Program-made: the position numbers and the translations under genes
Notes under the pieces: model-generated
Database searches by the model: none
Seen by the model: only the letters and a program-made list of their open reading frames with translations
What the model was told of the DNA's origin: nothing
Source: Elusimicrobia bacterium GWA2_61_42
GTDB taxonomy: Bacteria; Elusimicrobiota; Elusimicrobia; Elusimicrobiales; UBA9959
Direction: 5' to 3'
Length of the DNA stretch: 64,000 nt
Assembly: GCA_001799615.1 (NCBI GenBank)
Contig: MGTU01000022.1
Location: forward strand, 29,733 to 93,732
Shown here: piece after piece, positions 8,188-17,242 of the stretch
Layout of the letters: the number at the start of each line of letters is the position of its first letter
Numbering within the stretch: the first letter of the stretch is position 1

Positions 8188-9684
8188 GTGCTCCGTTCAA
8201 ACCCGCATTTGATAGAAATCAATACCAGGCTGTGGCTGAAACAGCTGCGGGTAAAGTATTCCCTGCCGGAGATGACGCTTTCCGCGGTGCCTGACGACGA
8301 GTGGCTGGAACTGCGCCACCTGGGCATAGATATCATCTGGCTGGTCGGTGTGTGGGAACCCAGCCCCGAGTCTGAACGCATCGCCCGCCAGGACCGCGTC
8401 CTCATTGAGGAATTAAAGAACATCCCTCCCGGCTTCGGGCCGGAAGCGGCGGGTTCCTCGCCTTATTCCGTGCACTGGTACCGCCTCAACGCCGCCCTGG
8501 GGTTCGAGTGGGAGCTGAAAGCCCTCAGGGAAAAGCTCAATTCCATGGGCATGAAGCTGATGGTGGACCTGGTCTCCAACCACACCTCCAGGGACAACCC
8601 GTACATCGCGGAATGCCCCGACTGCTTCGTCAACGGTTCCGAAGAGGATTTCAAGGCCCACCCCGACTGGTTCTTCGAAACCGAGGCCAACGGCCAGAAA
8701 CGTTATATCGCCTACGGCCGCGACCCCAATTTCCCCGCCTGGACGGACAGCGCCCAGCTGAATTATTTCAATCCCGCCACCCGCGAACGCATGCTGTCGG
8801 TGCTGCTGCGCATAGCGGACATGGCCGACGGCGTGCGCTGCGACATGGTCATGCTGACCTTGAACGAGATCCACGACACCACCTGGGGCTGGCTGCTTAA
8901 CCGCGGCGGCTACAAGCGGCCGACCGACGAGTTCTGGGAGGACGCGATACGCGCCGTAAAGGAAAAGCACCCGCAATTCACGTTCCTGGCCGAGGTTTAC
9001 TGGGGCCTGGAGTGGCGCGTACAGCAGATAGGCTTCGATTATACCTACGACAAAGGCACCTACGACCGCCTGCGCTTCCAGGGCCCGCAGGAAGTGCGCG
9101 GCCACCTGCGCGCAGAAAAGCTTTACCAGAAGCGCTCCGCGCGCTTCATCGACAACCACGACGAACAGCCTTCGCTGACCGCCTTCGGGCGCCAGAAGGC
9201 TCTGGCCGCCGGCGTGGTGGTCTCCACCATCAAGGGCCTGCGCTTCTACAACGACAACCAGCTGGACGGCGTCAAGGTGCGCGTCCCGCTGCAGCTCGGC
9301 GAGCTCTACGAGCGGGCCCCCGACCTGGAAGTCAAGAAATTTTACGCCAAGCTGCTCAAGATCACAGACCACCCGGCCTTCCACGGCGGGGAGTGGGCGC
9401 TGCTGGACGTGAAGCAGTGCGACAAGGAAAACCGCACCAACGCCAATATCCTGGCCTGGTCCTGGGCCCAGCGCCGCACGCTCAAAGTGGTGGTGGTCAA
9501 TTATTCCGGGGAGACTTCCTGCGGCGTCGTGAACGTTTCCATCAAGAGCGAGGGGGAGACCACGGCGATCTTCGAGGAGCTTTCGGACCGCTTCTTCTCT
9601 TTCAAGGCTGAAGAACTCGCGGGCGGCCTCCGCCTGCAGCAGATGGCCCCGTACTCGGCCCATATCTTCGACGTGCAATTCTAA
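8188..9684 (+). CDS. Cytosolic GH13 glucan-active enzyme
   Basis: A 498-residue GH13 protein without signal peptide. Motifs in order: DLVSNHTS near residue 128, DGVRCDMVM with the nucleophile Asp near 215, FLAEVYWG with the acid Glu near 269, and FIDNHDE with the third catalytic Asp near 325. A C-terminal all-beta domain follows. The start is GTG at 8188, supported by the AAAGAGGGA ribosome binding site. It probably works on glycogen or maltodextrin inside the cell, while the upstream paralogue is exported. Similar proteins are annotated broadly as alpha-amylase or alpha-glucosyl enzymes; hydrolase versus transferase activity is open. A strong terminator follows. Confidence 0.85.
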   Translation: MLRSNPHLIEINTRLWLKQLRVKYSLPEMTLSAVPDDEWLELRHLGIDIIWLVGVWEPSPESERIARQDRVLIEELKNIPPGFGPEAAGSSPYSVHWYRLNAALGFEWELKALREKLNSMGMKLMVDLVSNHTSRDNPYIAECPDCFVNGSEEDFKAHPDWFFETEANGQKRYIAYGRDPNFPAWTDSAQLNYFNPATRERMLSVLLRIADMADGVRCDMVMLTLNEIHDTTWGWLLNRGGYKRPTDEFWEDAIRAVKEKHPQFTFLAEVYWGLEWRVQQIGFDYTYDKGTYDRLRFQGPQEVRGHLRAEKLYQKRSARFIDNHDEQPSLTAFGRQKALAAGVVVSTIKGLRFYNDNQLDGVKVRVPLQLGELYERAPDLEVKKFYAKLLKITDHPAFHGGEWALLDVKQCDKENRTNANILAWSWAQRRTLKVVVVNYSGETSCGVVNVSIKSEGETTAIFEELSDRFFSFKAEELAGGLRLQQMAPYSAHIFDVQF

Positions 9685-9702
9685 ACCGCGGCGTTAAATG
9701 AA

Positions 9703-9732
9703 AAAGCCGGCTTCACCGCCGGCTTTTTTTTT
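9703..9732 (+). terminator. Rho-independent terminator after the GH13 gene
   Basis: AAAGCCGGC (9703-9711) pairs with GCCGGCTTT (9718-9726) around a six-base loop, followed by a T run to 9732. Confidence 0.9.
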
Positions 9733-9744
9733 AGCGCTATTTAA

Positions 9745-9880
9745 AGGCTGCCAGGGGCATAAGGGTTGTCAAAAACAGGGTCGCGCACACCGTGCTTGCC
9801 CTTCCCCGCCTCAGCCCTCGCGCTTACGCAAGCTCGGGCTTCCGGCAGGGTTTTGCCAACCCTTACGCCCCCGTCAGCCT
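9745..9880 (-). repeat. Copy C of a multibranched structured element
   Basis: The arms 9745-9774 and 9851-9880 pair over 30 positions; read on the minus strand 26 are Watson-Crick and two are G-U, while the plus strand would have mismatches there, so minus is the likely functional strand. Inside are a hairpin with inner stem GCTT/AAGC and a GCGT tetraloop (9822-9833) and a GCAC-GGT-GTGC hairpin (9785-9795). The order and the invariant GCRT and CACGGTGTG loops match copies A (22862) and B (25859). It begins exactly at the stop codon of the ComF-like gene (9879-9881), so it would form its 3' end. Confidence 0.6.
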
Positions 9881-10607
9881 AAGGCTCTCTTGCCAGCGTG
9901 TAGGCCGCCACGGACCTGGCTCCCGAGCGCAGCAGCTCCGCCGCCAGCGCCTCCAGCGTGGCCAGCGTCGTGGCCACGTCGTCCACCAGCAGGATCCTGC
10001 GCCCTTTCACCAGTTCCGGTTTTTCCACCCTGAACGCGCCCAGCATATTGGCCCGCCGCTCTTTCTTGGAAAGGGAGGTCTGGCTGGGCGTGTTGCGGAC
10101 GCGGGCGGAGGCCCCTTTAAGGTGGAAAAGATTGCCGCGCGCCGCCAGCGCCGCGGCCAGCAGCTCGGCCTGGTTGAAGCCGCGCTGCCGCGCTTTGGCG
10201 GGGTGCAGCGGCACGGCCGCGCAGAAAGTATAAGGCGCCAGCTCGGGGAAGCGCCCCAGGGCCGCGGCCATCTCGCCAGCCAGGTAGCCCGCCAGGTCCT
10301 CCCTGTCGTTGTATTTAAAGGAATGCACCAGCGAGCGCAGCTGCGGGTTAAAGACGAAGGCCGCCCTGGCCAGGGTCAGCGCGCGCGGCGCGCCGCCGCG
10401 GCAGTCGTAGCAGGCCCGGCCGCCGGCCTCCAGCGGCAGGCCGCAGGCGGCGCAGTGCAGCTCGGGCAGCGGCTCCAGGGCCGCGCGGCAGGGCGGGCAG
10501 AGAGGCAAATCGTCGAGGTAATGCAGGTCCGCGCCGCAATGCGCGCAGGCGCGCGGCAGCAGCGCGTTAAGCAGCCATTTGCCGGCTTTAAGAATTCCCG
10601 GTTTCAT
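9879..10607 (-). CDS. comF: ComF-family phosphoribosyltransferase-like protein
   Basis: ComF/GntX-type protein. Residues about 19-70 carry paired cysteines (CAHC, CPPC, CAAC, CYDC), an N-terminal zinc ribbon. The C-terminal part is a type I phosphoribosyltransferase fold with the PRPP-binding signature ILLVDDVATT near residue 196. In Bacillus and Haemophilus ComF proteins are needed for DNA uptake during transformation, but the biochemical activity is unsettled, and many non-competent bacteria have one. It follows the sprA-like gene by 28 bases on the same strand and is probably co-transcribed. No other competence gene is in the window. Its stop codon lies in one arm of structured element C. 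Confidence 0.9.
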   Translation of the reverse strand: MKPGILKAGKWLLNALLPRACAHCGADLHYLDDLPLCPPCRAALEPLPELHCAACGLPLEAGGRACYDCRGGAPRALTLARAAFVFNPQLRSLVHSFKYNDREDLAGYLAGEMAAALGRFPELAPYTFCAAVPLHPAKARQRGFNQAELLAAALAARGNLFHLKGASARVRNTPSQTSLSKKERRANMLGAFRVEKPELVKGRRILLVDDVATTLATLEALAAELLRSGARSVAAYTLAREP

Positions 10608-10635
10608 CCGTCCCCCCGTCGCTTATAAACCGCCG

Positions 10636-13600
10636 CTAGAACTGGAAAGTGAGCGTGCTGCCGGCCTGGTAGGAAAGGTACTCTTCCTGCTTCAGGTATT
10701 TGTGCCAGAGGCGCTGCAGCCCGGCGTTGAACGTCAGGCGCAGGTTCTTGGCGGCCTCGTAGTCCGCGCTGGAGTTGAGGGTGAAGAGCTTGGTGTTCTC
10801 GGCGATGGTGATGGGCGAGGACTTGATGGCGTAGCTCAGCGTAGTGGTCCAGACTATGCGGTTGGTAAAGATTATCACGCGCTTCATCAGCGGCAGCTTC
10901 AGCCCCTTGGGCAGCTGGAAGTCGGATTTGATCAGCAGGCTGGGGGTGATCACGCGGGTGTTCTGCGTCACCACGCCCAGGGTGCCCTTGGCCTTGTCGG
11001 AGGAGTAGTCCAGCTTGGGGGTAAAGCGGAACTTGCGCTGGTCGAAGGTGCCCTGCAGGGTGGCGTCGTCGTGGCGCGAGCTCTGCGTGAGCTGGTTCAC
11101 CCGCAGGTCGCGCTTGTCGGCCAGGCGCAGGTTGTAGCTGAACGCCGTGTCCATCCAGTTCAGCAGCTTGAAGCGCAGGTCCACGCCGTAGGTGTCGGAA
11201 GCGTCCAGCGACAGCTTCTTGGCCTCGTTGGTGTTCTTCGAATATTTAAGGTTGATGGTGGCGCTCTGCGCCCAGCGCTTGGTGCGCGTGAGCAGCTCCA
11301 GCTGCGACAGGGACAGGATCATGTCGGGGAAGGTGCGGTTGACGCTCCTGGAGGTGGTGCCGGTGATCTCCGAGCGCTGTACCGAGTTGCTGAAGTTGTT
11401 GGTCACGGACAGCGTGTTGAGCGAAGCCGCGGGCCCCTTGAAGGCGTAGCCTTCGAAGGGCTGCCAGCGCTGCGTGGAGCTGACCGTGTCGCGCAGGGTT
11501 ATGGAGTTGCGCTGGGCTAAAGAATTTTCCGGCTGAAGGCTGTCCCGCAGCCAGAGCTTGTTGCGGGTATTGTACTGCTTCTCCACGTTCTGCCAGGAGT
11601 CGCCGTCCTGGATCTGGTAATTGGAGGACAGCACCATGGAGCGCAGCAGGCGGTTGGTTGGCATCAGGTCGTTCATGCTGACCGTCAGGCTGACGCCGCC
11701 CTGCGCGGTGCGGGTCACGCTCTTGATCTGGCCGGCGGTGAACACCTGCGAGGACTGCGCGACCGTCACCGTGGTGAGGTTGAGGTTGTTGTTCTCCAGG
11801 GTGGTCACGGAATAGTTGACGGACGGGTTGAACCAGCGCGCCAGCAGGAAGTTGGAGTTGAAGTCCACCGTCTGCTGCATGGACTTGGGGTAGCGTTCCA
11901 GCGCGTCCGGGGCGGCCATAGGCGCGCGCTCCTCGCGTGCGGTCTGCAGGCTGTAGCCCGGGTTGAAAGAAGAACCGTTCCAGGGGACGAAAGCCAGCTT
12001 GGCGCCGTAAGAGTCCGTGCGCTCGTCGGTGTTGAAGAGGCCGGTGGTGTTCAGCCCGGGGGTGGGTTTATACCCCACCTTGTTGAGGCCCAGCGAGTAA
12101 TTCAGGTTCAAAGAGCGGGGCAGCACCGGCACCGCGCCCGGCACCGAGTAGGCCAGGCTGGCGGCGTAAAGGTTCTTGTCGTCCTTGCGGCTGAGCAGGT
12201 TATAGTCGGTAATGCCCTTGGAATAGTTCAGGCCCAGCCGCGGCAGCGCGCCGATGTTCAAAGAGCCCGCCGCCGTGCCGTCGAATTTCTTGACGCGGCC
12301 CTGCTGCAGCGAGTTTACCAGGTTGTTCGCGCCCGTGGCCAGCGCGTTGGGCGTTACCGTTATCTGCCTGGCCGCCGTGACGTTGACCGGGAAGAAAGCC
12401 ATGCGCGTGATATTGAGGTAGCCGGTCTGGGCCTCGTTGTCCTGGTTGGCGATGGCCGTGACCGGCGTCTGGAAATTGCGGTCCACGAAGCGGTGCTTGC
12501 CCCCGAAGCTGAACCAGCCGGGGATCTCGAAGGCGCCTTCCACCTTGCGGGCGTTGCCCACGCGGGCGAGCGGGTCCGCCACGTGCAGCTCGTTGAAATA
12601 GACCGTGCCGCTGTGCGGCCCCCCGTCCTTGCCCGTCACGCCGACCAGGAACTGCGGCACCTGCTGCAGGCTGGGCGTGCCGGAGGAAGTGACCGTGACG
12701 CCGGAGGTGCCGGAAGTCCAGACGTCCGGGATCTTGTCGCCGGTCAGGTCCTCCTGGTTGATGGTCACCAGGCGCCAGGTGTTGCTGAAGTTCAGCGGCA
12801 CTTCCGCTTTGAAATAGCTGTTCTCGTCGCCCGCCTTCAGGTAGAAAGCCGCGTTAGCGTCCGCGGCGCCGTCGTTGAAGACCAGGAAGCGCAGTTTGCC
12901 GTGCTGCGAAACGTCTATGGCCCGGGTGAACTTGCGGTAGACGTAGGCCGTGGCGGAGGAGGAGACATTGGTGTATTTCACGGACAGGGTCTGCTCTATC
13001 ACGGTCTTAGTATTGCTCTTCTCTTTCTGCTTGGAGACCGAGCCGTACAGGTCGTTGTAAATGGCCGTAGCCTCGCCGCCCGCGTCGTAAATAGGCGTGT
13101 AGACGTTGTCCTGGTTGTTCACCGCCGTGGCCTGCAGCGTGCCGGCCTCGGGCATGGTGCCGGCCTGCACCGCCCAAGTATTGCCTACGGCGGAAATGCG
13201 GGCGAATTTTATGGTTCCTGATGTCGCGCCGAGGGCCTTTTTTCGGAGACTAATACGGACCTGCTTAATCGCGTTCCACTTATAAGTGTCGGTGGAGGTG
13301 ATGGCCAGCGGGATGGACAGCAGGTGCCAGCCTTCGAAATCCACGCTGTCTTTTAGAGCCCCTGAATCGTCCTTGTCCGCGAACTTGGAACCGTTGAAGT
13401 AGCCGAAGGTGCCGCCGGTGAAATCCTGGGCGTCCAGGCGGCCGTTCTTGTTCAGGTCTTCCGAGTCCAGGCGGCCGTTGCCGGCGCCGTAGCGCCGGGT
13501 ATTGACCGCCGTGGTGGGGGCGTAGAGCCAGCCTATGTCTTCCGAGCTGGACACCTGCTCGTCGCAGTTCAGGTCTTCGCTCTTGGGCGCGTAGGAGAGC

Positions 13601-16023
13601 GTGCGGCCGGAGGCGCAGACAAAGGTGCTGCCGCCGGTGGCATCGGCGTCTTCGTTGATCTGGCCCAGGTGTATATTAAATTCCGGTCCATCCAGCCCCC
13701 CGGGCTTCTGCCCGTAAACCATCAGTTCCAGCACGTTCTTCTGGGAGAAGTCCATGCCGGTGGCGGACAGCGGGTAGACGATGGAAGCCTGGTTGGAAAG
13801 GCTGAAATCGTAGGCGACGCTGAGCACCTGCTGCGTGCCGTCCGAGGAGGAGGCCGGGTTGATCTCCAGCGATTTTACGTTCTCGGTGTTCCAGGCCAGC
13901 GTGGTCGGGTCGGCGGGATTGCCGCTGGGGTTGGCCGCTATGAACCAGAAGTTCTTGTCCATGGAAGGCGTGTCTTCCTGCTTGGCGCCTTCCATGTTGT
14001 CGATGAGGGCGAAGTCGTTGAGGTTGGGATTCAGGCGGCTTTGCGCGGCCTCGGCGCCCAGCGTGGTGCGCAGGCCCAGCAGGTTCAGGCCCTTCAGCTG
14101 GGCGTCGCCTTCGTAGACCAGCATGCTGTTGGTCAGGTCCGTAACGTTGGGCACCGCGTTGGCCTTAATGCCGCCCTGGTACAGCATGGTGGACCCCAGC
14201 GAGAAATGGCTGCCGAAGTCGTAGGAAACGCGGCCGCCCACCATGGACTGGTTGCCCACGCCGCCGAAGGGGGAAACTTCGTAGGTGATGTCGATCTTGG
14301 CTTCCTGGCTGATGCGGTCCGGGTAGTAGAAAGTGATGAAGCCCGAGTCGTAGTCTATGAAGTATTCTTCGTTGCGGCCCAGCTTCTTGCCGTCCACGCG
14401 CACCACTTCCGACTGCAGCACTATGTTGGGCTCCAGCAGGAAGGTCTTGAAGCGGTAGGAATATTCCACGCGGATTATGCGCTTGGAGGACGGCGCGGCC
14501 GAGTAGATCTGCTCGTCCGGAGCGCTGGTGGAGATCTCGGACAGGAAAGGGTCTTTCAGGTGGATGATGCCCTGCTCGAAGTCCACCTCTATGGTGTCCG
14601 CGTATTTTATGATCGGGTTGACGTTGGCGGGATCGGGGTTATACCCGCGCACCAGGACGTTGTTGCGGTTGAGGTCCTGTACTTTTACCGTGAAATTGCC
14701 GCTGCCGTTGTCGCGCACTATATTGTTCTGTCCTATGGAATAATAGGTCTTCATTTCCCGCAGGTGGGAAACCTGCAGGCTGGACACCGCGGTGACCGAG
14801 GACAAGGCGATATCGCTGGGCGTTTTGATTATTGCAAGGTGTTCCGGGAATGCTGCCGTTTGAGTGCGATTGACAGGGGAGATGCTCTTGGCGAGGGAGA
14901 GGCCGTCCACGTCCTGGTAATCTATCAGCACCACGTCCTGCGGGTTCAGCGTGCGGTTGAAGGTCACCAGGCCCTTCACATAGTCCATCACGTAGTCCAG
15001 GCCGGGGCTCAGCAGCTGGAAGCGCCCCGTATAGGTGGAGGTCTGTACGGCCATGTCTTTGCCTACCTTGTCAAAGACGAGCACATTGTCCACCTGGGCC
15101 AGGGTCTGCTGGTCTATATAGACGCGCTCGGTGCCGGACCTGATGGGCAGGCGCTGGCAGACGGAGGTGTTGCAGCCGAAGGTCACGTCGTAATATTTGC
15201 GGCGCAGGTAGTTGGTGTCCAGGATGTCGGTGCCCTGGAACTGGGTATTGCCGGTGAACTGGCGGGTCTTGGTCTGGCCCTTGGTGCGCGAGCCCACGAA
15301 AGTGAGCTTGAGGCTTTTGGTCTTCAGGTCCGCCCTGATGCCGAACAGCTGCTTGTTATAGGAGACGAACTCCGTGGCCGGCAGCGACAGGTCGATGTCG
15401 CCGAAGGAGACGTTCTGCACCACTTCGTTGGGGTCGCCCTGGTAGACCACCGAGATGTCCTGCTTGTCCAGCTTGGTATCGTCGTAGTCCACGTTGACCG
15501 TGATCTTCTGGCCCACCTTGCCCTGCATGCGCACCTGCATCTGCTGGGTGATCTCGAAGAGGCTGAGGCTTTTCGGCCGCGTTACCGAAGTCTGCTCGTT
15601 AAGATATTTCTTGCCGCTGTAGCTGAGGGCGATCACCTTGCGGCCCGTCACCGACAGGGTGGTGCCGGATTCCTTGAATTCCACCTGGGGTTCGGGAGAG
15701 AGCGGGACCTCGGCGGCGATCTCCGCGGCCGGCAGAGGGGCCAGCTCCGTCTGCCTGAAACGGCCTGTCTCCACGGCTTCGCGCACCGAGTTCCAGGAGT
15801 CTTCGCTGTAGGCGAAAGGCAGTTCGCCCGCCATTTCTTCCAGGCTGCCGTTTTCGGCGGCGGTCGAAACTTCCTCTTCGGCCATGATGCGCGAGGCGTC
15901 CTGCCTGTCCAGCAGCAGGAAACGCCCGCCGCCGGCGACCGGCGAGGCAAAGTCCGCCGCCGCGGCGCCGGAGGCGCAGCCTAAGGCCGCAAGGAGCAGG
16001 ATCGTTTTCGCTGTCGCTTTCAC
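10636..16023 (-). CDS. Giant SprA-like outer-membrane protein
   Basis: About 1795 residues with a signal peptide at the N-terminus (KATAKTILLLAALGCASG, cut near Ala-Ala-Ala-Asp). It resembles SprA, the very large beta-barrel translocon of the type IX secretion system: an early GDPNEVVQNVSFGDIDLSLP and LFGIRADLK region, repeated RVEYSYRFKTF and VDGKKLGRNEEYFIDYDSG strands, a middle Asp-rich DSEDLNKNGRLDAQDF calcium-site-like segment, and a C-terminal half of alternating strands ending in Phe (LTFQF), as in outer-membrane barrels. SprA of Flavobacterium is about 2400 residues, so this is shorter. I chose GTG 16023 because the signal peptide begins there and a TATATTAT -10 lies just upstream; a reading frame reaching 16077 adds an unlikely N-terminus. 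No other type IX gene is nearby. Confidence 0.7.
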   Translation of the reverse strand: MKATAKTILLLAALGCASGAAAADFASPVAGGGRFLLLDRQDASRIMAEEEVSTAAENGSLEEMAGELPFAYSEDSWNSVREAVETGRFRQTELAPLPAAEIAAEVPLSPEPQVEFKESGTTLSVTGRKVIALSYSGKKYLNEQTSVTRPKSLSLFEITQQMQVRMQGKVGQKITVNVDYDDTKLDKQDISVVYQGDPNEVVQNVSFGDIDLSLPATEFVSYNKQLFGIRADLKTKSLKLTFVGSRTKGQTKTRQFTGNTQFQGTDILDTNYLRRKYYDVTFGCNTSVCQRLPIRSGTERVYIDQQTLAQVDNVLVFDKVGKDMAVQTSTYTGRFQLLSPGLDYVMDYVKGLVTFNRTLNPQDVVLIDYQDVDGLSLAKSISPVNRTQTAAFPEHLAIIKTPSDIALSSVTAVSSLQVSHLREMKTYYSIGQNNIVRDNGSGNFTVKVQDLNRNNVLVRGYNPDPANVNPIIKYADTIEVDFEQGIIHLKDPFLSEISTSAPDEQIYSAAPSSKRIIRVEYSYRFKTFLLEPNIVLQSEVVRVDGKKLGRNEEYFIDYDSGFITFYYPDRISQEAKIDITYEVSPFGGVGNQSMVGGRVSYDFGSHFSLGSTMLYQGGIKANAVPNVTDLTNSMLVYEGDAQLKGLNLLGLRTTLGAEAAQSRLNPNLNDFALIDNMEGAKQEDTPSMDKNFWFIAANPSGNPADPTTLAWNTENVKSLEINPASSSDGTQQVLSVAYDFSLSNQASIVYPLSATGMDFSQKNVLELMVYGQKPGGLDGPEFNIHLGQINEDADATGGSTFVCASGRTLSYAPKSEDLNCDEQVSSSEDIGWLYAPTTAVNTRRYGAGNGRLDSEDLNKNGRLDAQDFTGGTFGYFNGSKFADKDDSGALKDSVDFEGWHLLSIPLAITSTDTYKWNAIKQVRISLRKKALGATSGTIKFARISAVGNTWAVQAGTMPEAGTLQATAVNNQDNVYTPIYDAGGEATAIYNDLYGSVSKQKEKSNTKTVIEQTLSVKYTNVSSSATAYVYRKFTRAIDVSQHGKLRFLVFNDGAADANAAFYLKAGDENSYFKAEVPLNFSNTWRLVTINQEDLTGDKIPDVWTSGTSGVTVTSSGTPSLQQVPQFLVGVTGKDGGPHSGTVYFNELHVADPLARVGNARKVEGAFEIPGWFSFGGKHRFVDRNFQTPVTAIANQDNEAQTGYLNITRMAFFPVNVTAARQITVTPNALATGANNLVNSLQQGRVKKFDGTAAGSLNIGALPRLGLNYSKGITDYNLLSRKDDKNLYAASLAYSVPGAVPVLPRSLNLNYSLGLNKVGYKPTPGLNTTGLFNTDERTDSYGAKLAFVPWNGSSFNPGYSLQTAREERAPMAAPDALERYPKSMQQTVDFNSNFLLARWFNPSVNYSVTTLENNNLNLTTVTVAQSSQVFTAGQIKSVTRTAQGGVSLTVSMNDLMPTNRLLRSMVLSSNYQIQDGDSWQNVEKQYNTRNKLWLRDSLQPENSLAQRNSITLRDTVSSTQRWQPFEGYAFKGPAASLNTLSVTNNFSNSVQRSEITGTTSRSVNRTFPDMILSLSQLELLTRTKRWAQSATINLKYSKNTNEAKKLSLDASDTYGVDLRFKLLNWMDTAFSYNLRLADKRDLRVNQLTQSSRHDDATLQGTFDQRKFRFTPKLDYSSDKAKGTLGVVTQNTRVITPSLLIKSDFQLPKGLKLPLMKRVIIFTNRIVWTTTLSYAIKSSPITIAENTKLFTLNSSADYEAAKNLRLTFNAGLQRLWHKYLKQEEYLSYQAGSTLTFQF

Positions 16024-16028
16024 GTTAG

Positions 16029-16036
16029 ATAATATA
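16029..16036 (-). promoter_or_regulatory. -10 element of the sprA-like gene
   Basis: Read on the minus strand the bases are TATATTAT, five to seven bases before GTG 16023, so the transcript would start at or next to the start codon. No Shine-Dalgarno is seen. It is one of several such cases in the window. Confidence 0.45.
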
Positions 16037-16112
16037 AAACCATATGCCGGCCCGGTTTTCCGGGCAGGCAAAAACACCGCCGTCGTGAAAAATTTCCACG
16101 GCGCCGTGGATA

Positions 16113-16118
16113 TATAAT
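16113..16118 (+). promoter_or_regulatory. -10 box of the LptF/LptG permease pair
   Basis: Consensus TATAAT with the ATG at 16130 only 11 bases downstream, leaving a leader of at most about five bases and no ribosome binding site. No clear -35. It is divergent from the sprA-like promoter, so the two outer-membrane functions share a control region of about 100 bases. Confidence 0.5.
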
Positions 16119-16129
16119 AGAATAAATAA

Positions 16130-17242
16130 ATGGCCGTGCCTATAGTAAGGCTTTATTCGCTGAAGGTCTTCTCCAGGTTCCTGGGGCTGTCCCTTTTTGT
16201 CTTCGTGGCGCTGCTGGTGATGCTCAACTTCGTGCAGATCATCAACCAGGGCGTGCTGGCCGGCTTCTCTTTTTATTTCCTCGCCAAGAGCATGCTCTTC
16301 CTCCTGCCCAACATCGTGGCCACTTCGCTGCCGCTGGCTTTCCTGCTGGCCATGCTGCTCAGCCTGGGGTCCATGTCCCAGGACGGGGAGATCATGGCGC
16401 TGCGCGCCGGCGGCTTCTCTTTTTACGAGATCCTCTATTCCGTCTTCTGGGCCGCGGTGGCCGCCACGCTGCTGCTGCTGTTCGTCAATAACTGGCTGGG
16501 GCCCAAGGCCATGAAGCGCTCCACCGACTATACCGTCACCATGCTCAACCGCGTCACCAAGCTGGAGCTTAAGCCGCGCACCTTCCAGAAGATCTCCGAC
16601 TGGGTGCTCTACGCCGGCCAGGTGGACAGCCTGTCCGGGGACATGAGCGGCGTGAAGCTGGTGCGCCGCATCAATAAAGGCGAGGTGCCGGCCTTCGTCA
16701 CCAAGATCAGCGCGGCCGACGGGCGCTACCGGATGGCCAGCGAACGCGGCCTGGAAATAGAGCTGGCCAGCGGCCAGTTCAGCCAGACGGACTGCGAAAA
16801 TCCCGAGAAGATCCTTTACGGCCGGTTCTCCTCTTATAAGACCATGCTGCCTTTCTTCGCCGAGGGCGGGCCGGGCCGCAAGCTCAACCAGCGGGAGATC
16901 TCCACGCCCGGCCTGCTGGCCAGGCTCAAAGCCGGCGTTCCCGACCCGCAGATAGCGGCCAAGTACCGCATCGAGGCGGCTTCCCGGTTCGCGCTGGCGC
17001 TGGCGCCGCTGGTGTTCTTCCTGGTAGGCGCGCCGCTGGGCGTGGCGCTGGACAAGCGCGGGCGTTCCGCCAGTTTCGGCCTGACCCTGCTGATAATTTT
17101 CTTCTACTACGGGCTGACCATCACGGGGATGGTGCTGGCCCGCAAGTACAGCGTGCTGTTCCCGTGGGCCGTGTTCGCCCCGGCCCTGGTAACGGGCCTG
17201 CTGGGAGCCTGGCTGTGGAAACAAAGGCTGTACGCCAAATGA
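16130..17242 (+). CDS. LptF/LptG-family lipopolysaccharide export permease
   Basis: YjgP/YjgQ family, 370 residues. Three hydrophobic segments lie in the first 120 residues, then a periplasmic beta-jellyroll-like region (about 125-265), then three helices at the C-terminus, the standard LptF/LptG arrangement. Such proteins pair in the inner membrane with the ATPase LptB2 and pass lipopolysaccharide to LptC and LptA. Conserved segments seen include SMSQDGEIMALRAGG after helix 2 and the final PLGVALDKRGRSASFG stretch before the last two helices. The stop overlaps the start of a second family member, giving the usual pair. Whether this is LptF or LptG cannot be decided from sequence alone. Confidence 0.9.
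   Translation: MAVPIVRLYSLKVFSRFLGLSLFVFVALLVMLNFVQIINQGVLAGFSFYFLAKSMLFLLPNIVATSLPLAFLLAMLLSLGSMSQDGEIMALRAGGFSFYEILYSVFWAAVAATLLLLFVNNWLGPKAMKRSTDYTVTMLNRVTKLELKPRTFQKISDWVLYAGQVDSLSGDMSGVKLVRRINKGEVPAFVTKISAADGRYRMASERGLEIELASGQFSQTDCENPEKILYGRFSSYKTMLPFFAEGGPGRKLNQREISTPGLLARLKAGVPDPQIAAKYRIEAASRFALALAPLVFFLVGAPLGVALDKRGRSASFGLTLLIIFFYYGLTITGMVLARKYSVLFPWAVFAPALVTGLLGAWLWKQRLYAK

Noticed and set aside
13669..15984. A 771-residue plus-strand frame inside the sprA-like gene
   Set aside because: Composition shadow of the sprA-like coding frame; no start signal or recognisable domain.
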